A program made the translations under genes and the position numbers. This document shows, piece by piece, positions 1-12,072 of a DNA stretch of 64,000 nt; positions within the stretch are counted from its first letter, which is position 1; every line of letters starts with the position of its first letter. Source of the stretch: Brachynemurus nebulosus (taxonomy: Eukaryota > Arthropoda > Insecta > Neuroptera > Myrmeleontidae); contig JAPWDM010000005.1 in assembly GCA_035578155.1 (NCBI GenBank), positions 37,782,108-37,846,107 of the forward strand, in the 5' to 3' direction. The notes under the pieces are model-generated. The model worked only from the letters and a program-made list of their open reading frames with translations, was not told the origin of the DNA and ran no database searches.

Positions 1-610
1 CTGTGCAGCACATAAATATGATCACAGACCGAATATTCTACATATACTAGCTGTACCCGCGACGTCGTTCGCACGACGCATTTTATAAAATCAGTGAGAG
101 ATACACCGATATAAGTGTAATAATTATACAGAACTTGCATAGAAAAATAATTTTTGCGTAATGCATGCACATGTTTAAAATAGTTTTTATATTTTCCCAA
201 GGGAAGGAGACATTTTACTGTAATAAAAGATATCTTATATGTTGCCCCAGGTAATAAATTAACATCAGACCAAATTTCATCAAAATCCGTTCAACAGTTT
301 TTGCGTAATGTGTGCACATGTTCAGAATGGTTTTCTATTTTCCCGTGGGACTGAGAGATTTTCCCGGAGTAAAAAGTATCTTAAATGTTAACCCAGGTAA
401 TAAGTTATCATCACACCAAATTTCATTAAAACCCGTCCAATAGTTTTTGCATGATACGTGAACAGACAAACAGACAAAAATTTTAAAAATCTCTGTTTTG
501 ATATCTACATTGATAACTATTTACAGCACCAGTACAATTTTCAAAAAATATTCCATATACAGAAATGGTCTCGTTACAGTTTTATTATATGTATAGATTT
601 ATTGATTTAC
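1..610. repeat. Dispersed repeat containing two tandem units of about 147 bp
   Basis: The word tttttgcgtaatg occurs at 151 and 298, with a degenerate copy at 444, and the sequence between copies is alignable. Each unit includes a CCAAATTTCAT-AAA-CCGT block and a CACATGTT-AAATGGTTTT-like block. The segment ends with a CAGACAAACAGACAAAAA tract, which resembles the tails of many insect non-LTR and related repeats. Parts of it (about 360-390 and 522-600) recur at 6670-6870, so this is a multicopy family. I see no coding capacity and cannot assign a class. Confidence 0.6.
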
Positions 611-2149
611 ACAGTAAAGGCAGTAAAGATTAGGGTGTCAGCACCATCTATCAAATGCATATGTCGCCGGAGCAAATATGATACATTTACAATACGATTG
701 AACCACTCTTACAAATTAGTCGTTTTCGTTTTACAAAACAGCGACGTTTTGAAAAAGGGGTGAACATTTTGTAATCTGACTGATTCTATAATCCAGCAAC
801 GCCATATACATATACAGGGTAAAATTATAATTTTTTTATTTAAGATTGGTATGAATCCCTGATATTTTTTGATTAACAACATTTCGTTTTTAAATCGTGT
901 TATCACAAATTTATTTTGATAATAATTCCATCTTGTAGATGCACGTTGATTTTTGTTATTGCGTCACAAATGAATAAACTAAATGGTTTTGCCCGAAAAG
1001 TTTTCGTTAGTAGTGTATTTATGTAATAAGCAGATCCCTATTTTTTTCATCTGTCACCGTAACCATTTAAGGAGCCAAATCACCCTTAATATTGGGATAA
1101 AACTTCAATTTTACTTGATTTCACGAAAACTATAGTAGATAGGGAAAAATTTTCAAATTTTCGTCTATTGATAAAACCAGAGCCGGACCTTAGCGTAGAG
1201 GTTGTTCAGATATAAGTTGGGGGTAAAATTTGAATTAGAGTGCATATTTTTGTAATACTAGTACAAAGAGAGTGACCTAAGTTGACCTTTGATCGTGGTA
1301 CATTGCCTACAATCAATGCACATATCATTTTACAATTTTGAAAAGTTTGAACAATAAATTATCGTTATAGTGATCGCCGATCAGTTAGTTACAATATAAA
1401 AACGATGTATTTATTTGTGCTTATTCGTCTCAATACATTTTTGTCTATAATGTCTAGATATTATATTATTAAATCTAACCTTTAACCAATACCTGATACA
1501 AGTCGAAACGTTGGCGCTCACTCTGCAAATACTAGCTTTTCTTATTATACATTAAAAACATAAATATTCTTAGCGTATAAAATACCCTCGCAGCATCCTG
1601 CACAACATAGCCAATTTCCTCAATATTTCGGAGAAAGGGAGTTTGAAAATGAAAAATAGTAAATAGAATCTCAACTTCATTTTACGAGATCTTTCTAACG
1701 CTATTTTATACCAGTGTTTCTGAAAGGGTAGTGTATTTGTGTAATGGCAGAAAAGTTTGACAATCAGAGCCGGTAAGAAGAAATTTTTGGTAAGGGGCCT
1801 TGGCAAGAGTACAAAAATGTAAAGATGTTTTTTTTTTTGTTTGTCGATTATATTTTTGTAAAAAAAATTTTGAAAAATTTTTTGTTTGTCCTCGGGACTC
1901 CTTATTTTTTGCAACAGTCCTGTAGGCAATTATTAGGTTTTAACAATATTAAATGAGAGTAGCGTGTAAAATCAGAATTCATTTTCGATTTAAAGAAGTG
2001 TAAATTCAGGTTTGAACTATTAAACTATTAAGAAGCATGAAATATTACTGGCAACATCTAATACCTAGTAGAAATATAAATAAATATATAAATAACTTCG
2101 GAATATACGGATTCTAGAGTTTCTTCAATAAAATTAAATAAAATAATAC
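611..2149. other. Non-coding spacer
   Basis: AT-rich sequence without a supportable gene. At 1583-1620 it holds a copy of a dispersed word (TCGCAGCATCCTGCA followed by a CATAGC block) that recurs at 17225 and 17727. The short ORFs here look fortuitous. Confidence 0.5.
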
Positions 2150-2154
2150 AAAGA

Positions 2155-2290
2155 AAACTCAAAACAAATTTCTGTCAGAGTCCCCGGTTCAGGTCTCACC
2201 ATGACAACGGCTGTAATAGCTGAATTTTCCATTCGAAAATTCGCTAAAACGTAGAAAATATGTATATATGTATGGCACCTCGTAAATACT
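2155..2290. repeat. Dispersed repeat with a pol III B-box-like word, copy 1
   Basis: Shares about 100 bp with 18226-18325: AAAACAAATTTCTG, then GTCCCCGGTTCAGGTCTC, CATGACA-CGGCTGTAATAGC, and ATTCGCTAAAAC. The GGTTCAGGTC/GGTTCAAGTC word resembles a B box, but no convincing A box was found, so SINE identity is only a possibility. Confidence 0.45.
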
Positions 2291-2660
2291 TCACTATATT
2301 TGAAACAACATACTTTGAAACTATACACGTATTATATTAAAGTTGAATAAAATATTTTCATCTTCCAAAAAAAAGAAGTGATGTTTGGCTGACGCCATTT
2401 CATTTTTGTATCTTTCTTTTGATTTTATCTATTTTTAATGATTCATTATCGTGAGTATTACATCTAACTCCATAATGTGTTTGCATAAATTATCAAATAA
2501 TATGTGTGATATATAAGTATTATTTGAAAATGTAATGCCCAGTTCACACATTAAATCTACAAAACAAAAGCAGAAATAGAAATTACGAGATTAAAGAAAA
2601 TCGAGCAAAGGATTGTTTCGTATTCCATAAAAAAATTTAAATAATTTAACAATTTAAAAA

Positions 2661-2843
2661 CACGATTACTGTGATAAAAAGTGTACTAAAAAGTCATAAA
2701 CAAGTTATCGCTGAATTTTTAACGCAGTCGAGGGACTTACAAAACCGCGTTTCCTAAGCAAAACTGTCCCCCAACTGCGATAAAAATTCAGCCATAACTT
2801 GTCTATGGCTTTTTAGTATACACTTTATGCCGCGGTAATCGTG
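2661..2843. repeat. Inverted-repeat element (MITE-like)
   Basis: The left arm starts CACGATTACTGTGATAAAAA and includes GTGTACTAAAAAGTCATA and a TCAGC/GCTGA block. The right arm is its imperfect complement, ending GGTAATCGTG. The arms are about 65 bp around a 50-bp centre. It has no ORF and no clear target duplication. Confidence 0.6.
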
Positions 2844-2984
2844 TATTTTAATTTTTTTAGTTATTTATATAATATATGTGTATGGTGTTTTATACATATT
2901 CTTATCCCTTATCTCATACGTCCTAAAAAATCGTAGCAGTTTAGAAAATGTCCAAAACAGTAATTCATTCATATAATATAGCAT

Positions 2985-4209
2985 AAATAGAGACACATAA
3001 TGAGGTGGATAGGGACCACATAAAAAGTCGCACAAAAAAGAAACTTCATAAATAGTTAAAAAAAAGTATAGTTCACTCCAGATTGTAAAGCAAAACTTCT
3101 TTTATGGAGTGGACTGGGACCGTATAAAAAATGTTTCATAGGAAATACATAACTCAAGACCTCACGATTGCCTTAAAAATTGGTTTTCTAAACAAGATAA
3201 AATTGCATAAAATAAGTCGCAAACAAAAACGCACAAAGAAGGACCACATAAAAAGGGTTTATGCTCCACTCTACTACATTCATAATAGGTACGCATACAC
3301 TCTTTAGTCGAATTTTTCTCTGAAAAAATTAGACTTATACAGCCTGTACGATAAGAACGGGACGAAAGTAGGGGCGCTATCCGTTTTCGGACCCGTGTGG
3401 ATTACGCATTAGAAATGAAACAAAACGAATTTGTTATTGTTTATCAAACTCCACAAAATAAAACTTAAATCTCAACTTTCTGATGGAAATATCAATAATG
3501 CTTTCAATGAATTTATGAAAATTAAAATACAACTAAAATATCTATAAATATTTCAACTGACATCAGATAAGTCCGAAAAATTTATCTTACTATAACATAC
3601 TCTTATTATTTTTATTATCTAAAAACTTTTAAAAGGGATCATTGACTTCGTTTTTCACTTTGTAAGTATAACGACGTCACAACCACAGTAGTATATAAAA
3701 TTTAAAAAAAATATGTTCAAAGATAATAATATAACATAATGTACAGGAAACTCCAGTTATTTTACATCAACTTTATTTAATCTGAGATTATTATGTATAA
3801 TCTGACGAAAAATTATATTTTTAAAATTAAAAAATTCGCTAAATGCGGACTAGACACGAATTAAGTCTAGCCCGCAAAAAAAAATTATTAGTCTTTAATT
3901 TGTTAATAGGTAATATGATTATCTGACACTTTTACTTACTGTGTAAAAAAAAATTCATATTGTATTATATTCACCGCGTTTACTGCCGGTTAATTTAAAT
4001 CTATCATGAAGCATGCACCTTACAAATTGTCATTTACCTATGAGATTCCTAGTTTAAAATTTCGGTAAATGGTATGGTAATAGCTCCACGCAATTAGAAG
4101 ACGATTCATTGTTTAGTTTCTAAGATAATATGAAAAAACTAAGCAAATTATTTTATCATTATTTCGTTAAATGCAGGCTAGTATGGAAAAAAGTAATGGC
4201 AACATATCA
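2985..4209. other. Non-coding spacer with a GGACCACATAAAAAG repeat
   Basis: The phrase GGACCACATAAAAAG occurs near 3013 and 3241, with a related GGACCGTATAAAAA at 3117. A diverged copy lies at 32505-32560 (GGAACCGCATAAAAAACGC). No gene is visible. Confidence 0.45.
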
Positions 4210-4217
4210 CTCTAATA

Positions 4218-4830
4218 CAGTGATTCCCAAAGTGGTCTATATCGACCCCTAGGAGTCGATAACGACTTGCAAAGGGTTCACATCGGCGCAGGAAGAAATT
4301 GGGAGTCCATGAGATGTAAATGGAGGTCTACAGCAGTAGAGTAGATCTACAGCGAAACAGGTATCTTTATCTGCTTACCATTACCAGGGCCCGCTCCAGG
4401 GGGCGGCAAACCAGTAATTTTCTAAATTTTTGTAAAAAAGGGTGGCCAATTTACAAGTGACGAGTAAAAAAAAAAGAGATTTACCCGAGGCGGAAAATAA
4501 AAAGGTCAGTAATCTTGTAAAAGGGGCGACATTTTACAGCTGGCGAGCAAAAAAAAGGTCGCCGTGTAAAAAAAAAAGAAAAGAGGGTGCAATTTTCACA
4601 TCCAGCAACCAAAAAAAAGTTCACTCATTTTGTGCAGGGGCGGAAGTATTCCCTTTTGCCGGGGGCGGCGTAAACGCTAGAGCGGGAGCTGCCATTACAT
4701 TTACTTACATATTTTGAGAGTAATGGAAGCTATATTTGTAGAAGTTGTTGTTGAATTTTTATAGGAAATCTATCTAAATCCGAAAACCGTACCAAGTGGT
4801 CTACGACACAACAAAGTTTGAGAACCACTG
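4218..4830. mobile_element. hAT-type non-autonomous element
   Basis: It is bounded by a perfect 8-bp target duplication, CTCTAATA (4210-4217 and 4831-4838). The ends are inverted: left CAGTGATTCCCAAAGTGG, right reading CAGTGGTTCTCAAACTTTG on the other strand. Both match the CAGTG-TTC-CAAA style of hAT termini. The interior has GGGGCGG-rich sequence and purine tracts. The 91-codon ORF inside it shows no transposase motif, so the element is non-autonomous. Confidence 0.85.
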
Positions 4831-4839
4831 CTCTAATAC

Positions 4840-5819
4840 TAATATTAATAATATTAATTCACAACTTTTTATACTTACATATTCCACTAAGCCTGCCTCA
4901 AGTAAACTAACAAAATCTGTATTTAGAAATTTTTGTACAGTCTTATATTTTAACTGTAAACCTAAACTTTACTACGAAAGTAATTCTAAGAAAATAAATT
5001 AAATCATAGTTCATGGAAGCAAACTTTAAAAAATCCATTAATCGAACCACACTGTAAATCCACATCTATGTACGAGAGTATTTACTCTCTTTTTTTCTAC
5101 AAATCCAAATAATAATAAAAATTATTTTATATTTCTTTTACATTATTCCGTTCGAGGGAAAATAGATATTAAAAGAGATATATTATTAGATAGTAGCGAC
5201 ATAATAAAAAGAAATGTTAAAATAGCTCCTTAATACGACATTGCCTCGCGTCGATCGTAGCTCCGTAGCTCCGACTATCCATATTATGCTTACGTAAAAG
5301 CTCCTTGTACTTTTACGTAGTAGTCTAGTGTTTCCATCAGAATATATCACCCCCATATTCTTTTTAATGGCATGTACTTAAAATCCGTATAAACGACACT
5401 GTATAAAAAATGTCTTGAACAAGAGAGACATTCAAGAGACTTATGTAAATAAGAATGTTTTTTAAACGATAAAAAAAAACCAAAAAGTGTTAACATATTT
5501 TTACCCACTACTGTAAAATCATTTTTGTTAATTAAATAATTATTTATTGTTAGAAAAAAATTTATTTATTCATCATTTTTAATTAGAAAAAATTTATATT
5601 AATTTGCAAATGTTTGTTTTTGTGAGACAATGAAGATTAAAATTAAATGATAATTAAAATTTAGAAAAAAAAAATTAATTAGGTAATAAGACATTATTAT
5701 ATTCAATTAAAAAATTTAATTTTAGAAACATTCAATATTTACAATTTTTAATTTAACTACTTTTCTAATTTGTTTGTCGGAAGCTACTTCAAACGCAATT
5801 ACTCTTTACAAAATATTGA
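4840..5819. other. Non-coding AT-rich spacer
   Basis: No gene, RNA or bounded repeat could be supported here. From 5460 to 5760 the sequence is close to pure A/T. Confidence 0.4.
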
Positions 5820-5821
5820 TA

Positions 5822-6007
5822 CAGTAGAACCTCTAATTACGGACATCTGTCTTAACCGGACGCCTCCAATAGCCGGACAAATTTTTTATGACGGTGTCAT
5901 GCTATACTAAAACCAATCCATTCAGCACTCTCTTAAGCGAACCCTCTGTTAATCGGACGCGGACACGATATTTTTTGACGAAGGTACATTATTACGACAG
6001 GATAATA
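5822..6007 (+). mobile_element. pogo/Tigger-type terminus
   Basis: Starts after TA (5820-5821) with CAGTAGAACCTCTAATTACG, followed by repeated CCGGAC words (AACCGGACGCC, AGCCGGACAAA). This is the style of pogo/Tigger inverted termini. A related CCATTAACCGGACATG word at 6575-6595 could be the other end, with 6008-6566 inserted between. The right boundary is not clear. Confidence 0.5.
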
Positions 6008-6566
6008 GGGTGGTCCTTAAAAAACTAATATTTAAAAATTATTATGGGCACCCGTTCATTTTGTTCCACAATATAAGAAGACTTCCATAAAAATTTTAGA
6101 TTTTTAAAGAATGTTTTAGGGGTCGCTACCAAGTTTTGAATTTTCAAAATAATCGATTTTTCAAAATTTCATCAAGCTGGTGAGCACCAAAGTGACAGTG
6201 ATTATGAATTAAATAATAAATTAGAACACTACATTACCTTCTATATACATATCACTCACTCATAGCTCATTAAATAGATGTTCCCAGACATGCGCTTTGC
6301 AGTGTCATCCAGGTTCTGGGAACATCTATTTAATGAGCTATGAGTAAGTGATATGTAATTAGAAGGTAATGTAGTGTCCTAATTTATTATTTAATTCATA
6401 ATCAATGTCACTTTTGTGCTCACCAGCTTGATGAAAGCTTATAGAAATTTTGAAAAGTCTTCGATTATTTTGAAAATAAAAACTTGTTATTCTTTTTTCA
6501 TATTGTGGAACAAAATAAACAGGTGCCCCTGGTAATTTTTAAATATTAGTTTTTTAAGGACCACCC
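6008..6566. mobile_element. Long foldback MITE with TA target duplication
   Basis: The element is nearly all palindrome. The left end is GGGTGGTCCTTAAAAAACTA and the right end is its complement, each flanked by TA (6006-6007 and 6567-6568). The arms continue inward through the ACACTACATTACCTTCTA and ATAGCTCATTAAATAGATG blocks to a tip near 6275-6315. TA duplication and ends of this type fit Tc1/mariner-mobilised MITEs. It sits inside the pogo-like fragment. Confidence 0.8.
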
Positions 6567-6669
6567 TATAATTACGTCCATTAACCGGACATGAGTACGT
6601 CTAATGCGTATGTATACCTATGTGAGTTAGGTATATTTGTTCATGTTTTAACTTGTTAACAATGACTGA

Positions 6670-6870
6670 TGTGACGATGTTAAGCGTACACATGCTCAAA
6701 ATGGTTTTTGAATTTTCTCAAAGAAATGAAACATTTTCCCGGAGTAAAAAGTATCTTATCCTAAGCATGCTGTAGATAACTACCTACAGTACCAGTACAA
6801 TTTTCAAAAAATATTCCATGTACAGACAAGGTCTCCCTACAGTTTTATTATATTTATAAATGCACTTGAT
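6670..6870. repeat. Second copy of the 1-610 repeat family
   Basis: Contains ACATTTTCCCGGAGTAAAAA and GTATCTTA (as at 352-384) and CAGTACAATTTTCAAAAAAT with GTCTCCCTACAGTTTTATT (as at 530-590), so two separate blocks are shared with the family. Confidence 0.55.
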
Positions 6871-8110
6871 AACAGTGTGACCATTGGGGGCAAATCCGAC
6901 ATTGTCAGGCCAAATTTTAATTGAGCAATCGTAGTAACTCAATAAACAACGTATAATAAATTCAATGTATTTGACCTGTTTTGTGTCAAACAAACAAAAA
7001 TTAGTCTTGGTAATAACCACACTGTTGTCAAGGATATTATAAAGACACTGTATTAAAGTATGTAATCTGAATGTTTGAAAATGAAATTTTCGGTTTTTGT
7101 ATTAAAATAGTGAAAATACTTTAAATTGTTTTTCTAGTGATCTCACAGGCCTAATTTTATAATTAGTCTCATTCAGTGCCAAAAGTTTCCTAAAGACCTG
7201 TGCTCTTTTACTTTCCTACCGTTTCGTATTCTTTTTTCGAAAGATATATTCCCTATTTCACAAAAGAGTTCGAGTACAGTTAAAGATATAAATGTCTCTT
7301 TTCTTTTGCAACTTCATCACATACACAAAAAGCCACTAATAATAGCACTGACTGAACTAAAACCAATCTCATAGTCAGCAATATAAAATAAGTTATATAA
7401 AGTAACAATAGTTATGAAAATTTGATATATTTAAAGAGAGACAAAAAGCCAAATAGAAAAACAAAATATGAAAGAATGAGATAGCGTTATATCAACAAAA
7501 ACAAAGAAAAAATAAAATTCGTTTCATCAGAATTTATTTCAAACTTCGTAAATATTTTAGAGCACAAAAAGGAAATTAAAAGATAAATAAGAAAAAAAAA
7601 TTTAAATAAATTTTCGGATACGGAATATTGGCGACGCATGACGGCTATTCAATTTGCTGAAATGAAAAATCAATTCTAGAAAGAAAACTGGTTTTTGCGT
7701 TCGTTTTACCGACTCTCGATAAAATTATGATTCAATTTCCTCACCGACTGCGACTGTTCTTAATCAGTTCATCAAAATGATCAAATCAGAAATGACGATC
7801 AAGACCGGAAGTCGCCACTGTCATAACTTTGAGTATTTTATTTTCAATGTTATTGAACTCTTTCAATTGACCTTTAAACTTTTTCACTAAAGAAATGCTT
7901 TATTAGGAACTGCCTCTGAATTGATAAAACTTTGACTGTAATTAAATCAAATTTTATACGAATTTTGAAATTTAAAACAAAATTAGCTTACGGCTATCAC
8001 CAAACGTATGTTTTCAAGTGTTTGAAGTAAGTAATATACACAAAATAATTATGTAATTACTACGTTTGTTTATAGTTTATACACATGCAAGATGCTTCAA
8101 AAGTAACATC
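6871..8110. other. Non-coding spacer
   Basis: No supportable feature. If 8159-8392 is a real minus-strand exon, its downstream exons would lie in this direction, but I could not identify one. Confidence 0.35.
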
Positions 8111-8158
8111 TTAGTTTTCTAAAATGACTTTTAATCGTAAGAAAACCCAGACACTTAC

Positions 8159-8392
8159 CACCGAGTGACTTGTAAACATACTCATCAAAAAAATTAAAAG
8201 AACGATAAAGACTGTAATCAGGTATCCTCCATTTTGCAGACAAAAAAAAAGTACCCCAATCGCAGCATCCGATCGAAGCGAATTTCCAATCACAAAAATT
8301 ACCTTTTCTCGAATTTGTCGTCTTTGCCCAGTAAGCAAATCTGTTAGACGCCTTAACTTATTCTGCTTAAAGAAAATAACTTCCTCCTTCAT
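8159..8392 (-). CDS. Candidate first exon of a small membrane protein (unrecognised)
   Basis: A 78-codon reading frame starts at an ATG with A at -3 (context AAAATGA) and ends exactly at GTG|GTAAGTG, a strong splice donor, in phase 0. The predicted peptide is basic and amphipathic at first (KLRRLTDLLTGQRRQIREK). It then has a hydrophobic segment of about 20 residues (YLITVFIVLLIFLMSMF) near its end, suggesting a type II or tail-anchored membrane topology. Composition is less AT-rich than the flanks. An alternative donor lies at GAAAAG|GTAATT. I do not recognise the family and found no downstream exon, so a chance ORF remains quite possible. Confidence 0.35.
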
Positions 8393-8399
8393 TTTAAGT

Positions 8400-9108
8400 T
8401 GGGCAAAGCTATAAGTTCTCGGGCCTGTTTGGCCGTTTCACATACTTCAATCGATCATTTTCGAATTTAAATTAGGATATTTTTAGTAAAAGTATGATAT
8501 TTTTTTTAGAATTATTGTAGAATAGGTAGGTACATATATTTTAACTGTTTATGTTGTTAGATAATTTTACCACTTTAATAATTCACTTATAAACAAAAAA
8601 TTGAGTCAATTTTTTGATTCGTGTGACACTTTTAGTACAAACTGGAAACCACTTTATATTTAATTCTGCAGAGGAATCTGAAAAATCTTTAAAGGAAATT
8701 GACAATTATTTTTGAAACTGATTTGTGATTACCTAATAAGAAACTTTATCGAAGCTTATATATTGTTCTAATTTTCTGTAAGTACAATTGAATCGATTTT
8801 CGTCAAAACGATCTTTCGTAAGCCGGTTTTCTCCTGCATCGGCCTTTGGTTTGACCATTCGAATCGACACGCCAGATCGAATTTTGGCCAGAGATTAGAA
8901 ATCCGAGTTGGTAATCTGTTGTTTTGTTTCCTGTATATCTGCGTTTTTGATTATTTGTTGTTCTAGGTGTTTCCCCTTTCTTAGCTTATTTTCCATTCTT
9001 TCAACCATCTCGATTCATTTATATTCTAACTTAAATTGGTTTTTAGTTCAGTTCAACCTTTACCTGATGATGATCAAGTGAAAATTTGACAAAGTAAACA
9101 TTAATTTC
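8400..9108. other. Non-coding spacer
   Basis: Nothing identified. If the minus-strand ORF at 8159-8392 is real, its promoter would lie here; no clear core promoter motif stands out. Confidence 0.35.
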
Positions 9109-9382
9109 ATCATAGTTAACTTTTAAATGATTAAGACGAGTTAACTCGTCCTGCAATATGGCGGCTCAAAATGTTATGATATGTACATATTCACTGGTAC
9201 AGGTGCCGCCATCTGTAATAAATTTTCCGAAATGCAGTATCATTCTAAATAATGTTCAATTTTGTCAACATAGTTTAGTATAATTTATATTTTGTAAATT
9301 CCTATAGGGTTCACTTTTTTTTATGTTGGAATCTTTTTTTTTTTCTTTCTTTTTTTGTAATCTTATCTATTGTACTTATCAC
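9109..9382 (-). repeat. Dispersed repeat (three copies in the window), copy 1
   Basis: Shares ATGATTAAGACGAGTTAACT, CAATATGGCGGCTCAAAAT, CGCCATCTG, CAACATAGTTTAGTATAATT and TTTTGTAAATTCC with 46015-46340 and 53545-53820, both in reverse orientation. The latter copy is in an intron of the pps-like gene. Confidence 0.7.
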
Positions 9383-11003
9383 TGGCAGTAAAAAGTCCGG
9401 CATTTTAAGACAAAAAAATGTTTCCATATGGTTTATTTAAAAGGGTTAAATTGCTTAGATTTTTTTCCGTAAATTTGCGACCTTATTTTTAATCACTCTG
9501 TAACAGGGATGGAAAAAAAACAGTTTTTTTTTTTAAATTTATAAAACAAACAGTTCAAAATGTGGCTTTACCCTAGAATATTGGGGCACTTTATGATTAT
9601 CATAAAATCTTTGAAAAATTTTTAAAAACGAAAAAAAAGGTCATTTATGACGGTTTTATTGACATGTGTACTTATATATTATCATTATTATGTTCGTGTA
9701 TGTACCAGGTGTTACAAGTTGTTCATTCATTAACAACTAAAATATTTCTAGTCTTTATGTTTAGTCAATTTTTTAGTGATATGATTATAACTAAACATTG
9801 TAAACTATTATAAGTATTTTATTTAATTAAATATTTCAAGTACTTGATTTAATTAAAATATTAACCAATTTATTATTGACTTGAATACGTCTTATAAATC
9901 AGTTTGACAAAATAATGTAAAATGCGTCAGGAAAGTAGGAAAGATTTTAACCCTATTATATAAATATTTTTTATTTTGTGCAATATTTCCTGTCTACCAT
10001 TTATATGTTAATAAAAATTAACTTACAATACCCGTTTTACGCGAAATTTGTGGCAGGTAGACACCATTTGTAAGTACAAAAGTTGGAATTTCCACTTTTG
10101 GAGCAGTAATAAAATATTATCAATCCTTTTGTGATACGCAACAGTATCTACTTAAAAATAATTTAAATACTAACTTGAGGTACCATCACAGTGTGATTCT
10201 GCCAAAAAGTAGTCAATTTTAACAATTTTTTTTCGGATGGATAGGATCGGGGAATGCGGAGGAATTTTTTTTTACGTTTAATACCACTATTTGACAAAAC
10301 AAAAATATTTTTTTTATTCATTTTTATTTATTTTTATAATTATTATAATTTTTTGAAAAAAATATCTTTAAGAAAGGGCGGATATTGGTGCCCACGATTG
10401 CGGCCGCAGTTTTCATCTGAGAAAAAAAATTAAATAGATTGTTAATCTGTAGGTAAGCCGCTATGTTCCTATAGGAGCTTTTTTTTTCTTTTGAAATCTT
10501 CCTATTTTTTCACGCGCAAAACTGTAAAAAAATTTGTACTATTTATTCAAACTGCCACCATTTTTCCAAATTTCAAAAAAAAGCTCCCATACTTATTGTT
10601 ATAATCATATAATTAAAAAATTAATTAAACACAAAGAATATAAAGATTTGATTTTTTTAATGAATGAATAACTTGTAACACCTGGTACCTATACGAGCAG
10701 AATATGTTAGTACCCACGTAAATGTTAAACACGGAACCGTCATAAAAGACCCTTTTCTCATTGTTCACAAAGTTTCCTGCTGTTAAAAGGTACAATTTTC
10801 AAAAATTTTGTGAAAACCATAAAGTGCCCCAATATTTTAGGATTTAACCCAAAATGTTTTAAACAAGTGTTCCTATGTTTAAAATCATGTTTTTATTAGT
10901 TTAATTTAAACATATGTTTTAAACATTTTAAACTTGTTTTAAACAGGTTTAATTCCTTTAATTAAACCATATGGAAAAAACTTTTTGTCTTGAAATGTCT
11001 GAC
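9383..11003. repeat. Large foldback element
   Basis: Arms of roughly 350 bp (9383-9735 and 10655-11003) are imperfect complements. Paired blocks include CTGGCAGTAAAAAGTC with GACTTTTTGCTGTCAG, TTCCATATGGTTTA with its complement, ATTGGGGCACTTTATG with CATAAAGTGCCCCAAT, and ACCAGGTGTTACAAGTTGTT with its complement. The interior is non-coding. Near 10860-10950 a TGTTTTAAAC-type short repeat has expanded. Confidence 0.7.
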
Positions 11004-11056
11004 TTTTTGCTGTCAGACATTGGCATAAATGGGCATAAAATAATGTACTATTAATT

Positions 11057-11962
11057 TATAACGTGTGTGAAGTTAGCCCCGCACTTTTTGAAATTTATGT
11101 TTTTCTTAATTGTGCTACATTGTGCTACGTTTGTGCCAATTTGTGCCGCATACCACAACTCGAAATTACCAAGCACTTCGAAGAAAACGCCCAAAAACAA
11201 ATTTTTTGCCAGCCCCGCACTTTTTAAATTTTCGATTTTTTTTAGTTGTGCTACTTTGTGCTACGTCTGTGCTGCGTTGTGCCGCAAACGGCAATTCAAA
11301 ATAATCAAGGACTTTGAAAAAAAATCAAAAAACAAAATTTTAGCCAGCCCCGCACTTTTGGAAATTTGCAATTTTTTCAGTTGCATTGCACTATACAAAG
11401 TTTGTGCCGCGTTGTGCCGTCGAAATAATTTTAAAATTGTATTCCATTTGCATAAAAAAAAATTTTTGTTTTCTTAAAAAACCGCCACAGATTATTAAGA
11501 ATTGGCCTGTGCTGTGCAATCTGTTAATCTGAGGAAATTTTGTCATTTGGGAAAATTATTGTGCTGGTCTAGCACAGTCCGGCACGATAAAAAAAAGATT
11601 CGAAAACCCCAAAATTTTAATTTCCCCCCACTCCTAATCCATCAATTTTTAATGAATTTGAAAGTAGATGTTAATTTTTATGGATGAACTTTATAGAGCT
11701 TAAGCAGCATAACTCAGCACAACTTACAGAATTCCGTTATCGACCGCTGTTCAGAAGTTACACGGATTTAAAATTATTTTATAAAAAAAAAAAACCGTTA
11801 CTGACTTATATAAAGCTGGCTACACACGTAACTGCAAGCTTGACAAGCATGCATGATCAAGCTTTTTGTACAAGCATGCACAAATTCCCTTCGCCACCAC
11901 ACGGTTCGAGCATGCTTGTACAAACGCCCGTTTGTTCTTAAAAAACGTCGAGTTCGGAAAAC
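11057..11962. repeat. Left arm of a large inverted duplication
   Basis: This segment recurs in reverse complement at 15026-16236. Matching blocks run in order: GAAGTTAGCCCCGCAC, TTGTGCTAC-TTGTGCC words, GCACAACTTACAGAATTCCG, and CATGCATGATCAAGCTT. Inside, 11075-11477 is three tandem units of about 135 bp, each starting AGCCCCGCAC (11075, 11211, 11346). They leave an open 136-codon frame with periodic Cys/Ala words, which I read as a by-product of the repeat. The arm also contains the left part of the Harbinger-type element that begins at 11814. Confidence 0.75.
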
Positions 11963-11990
11963 GATGCGCTCGCTTTAGCTGCTTTTGTTC

Positions 11991-12072
<82 letters not shown>

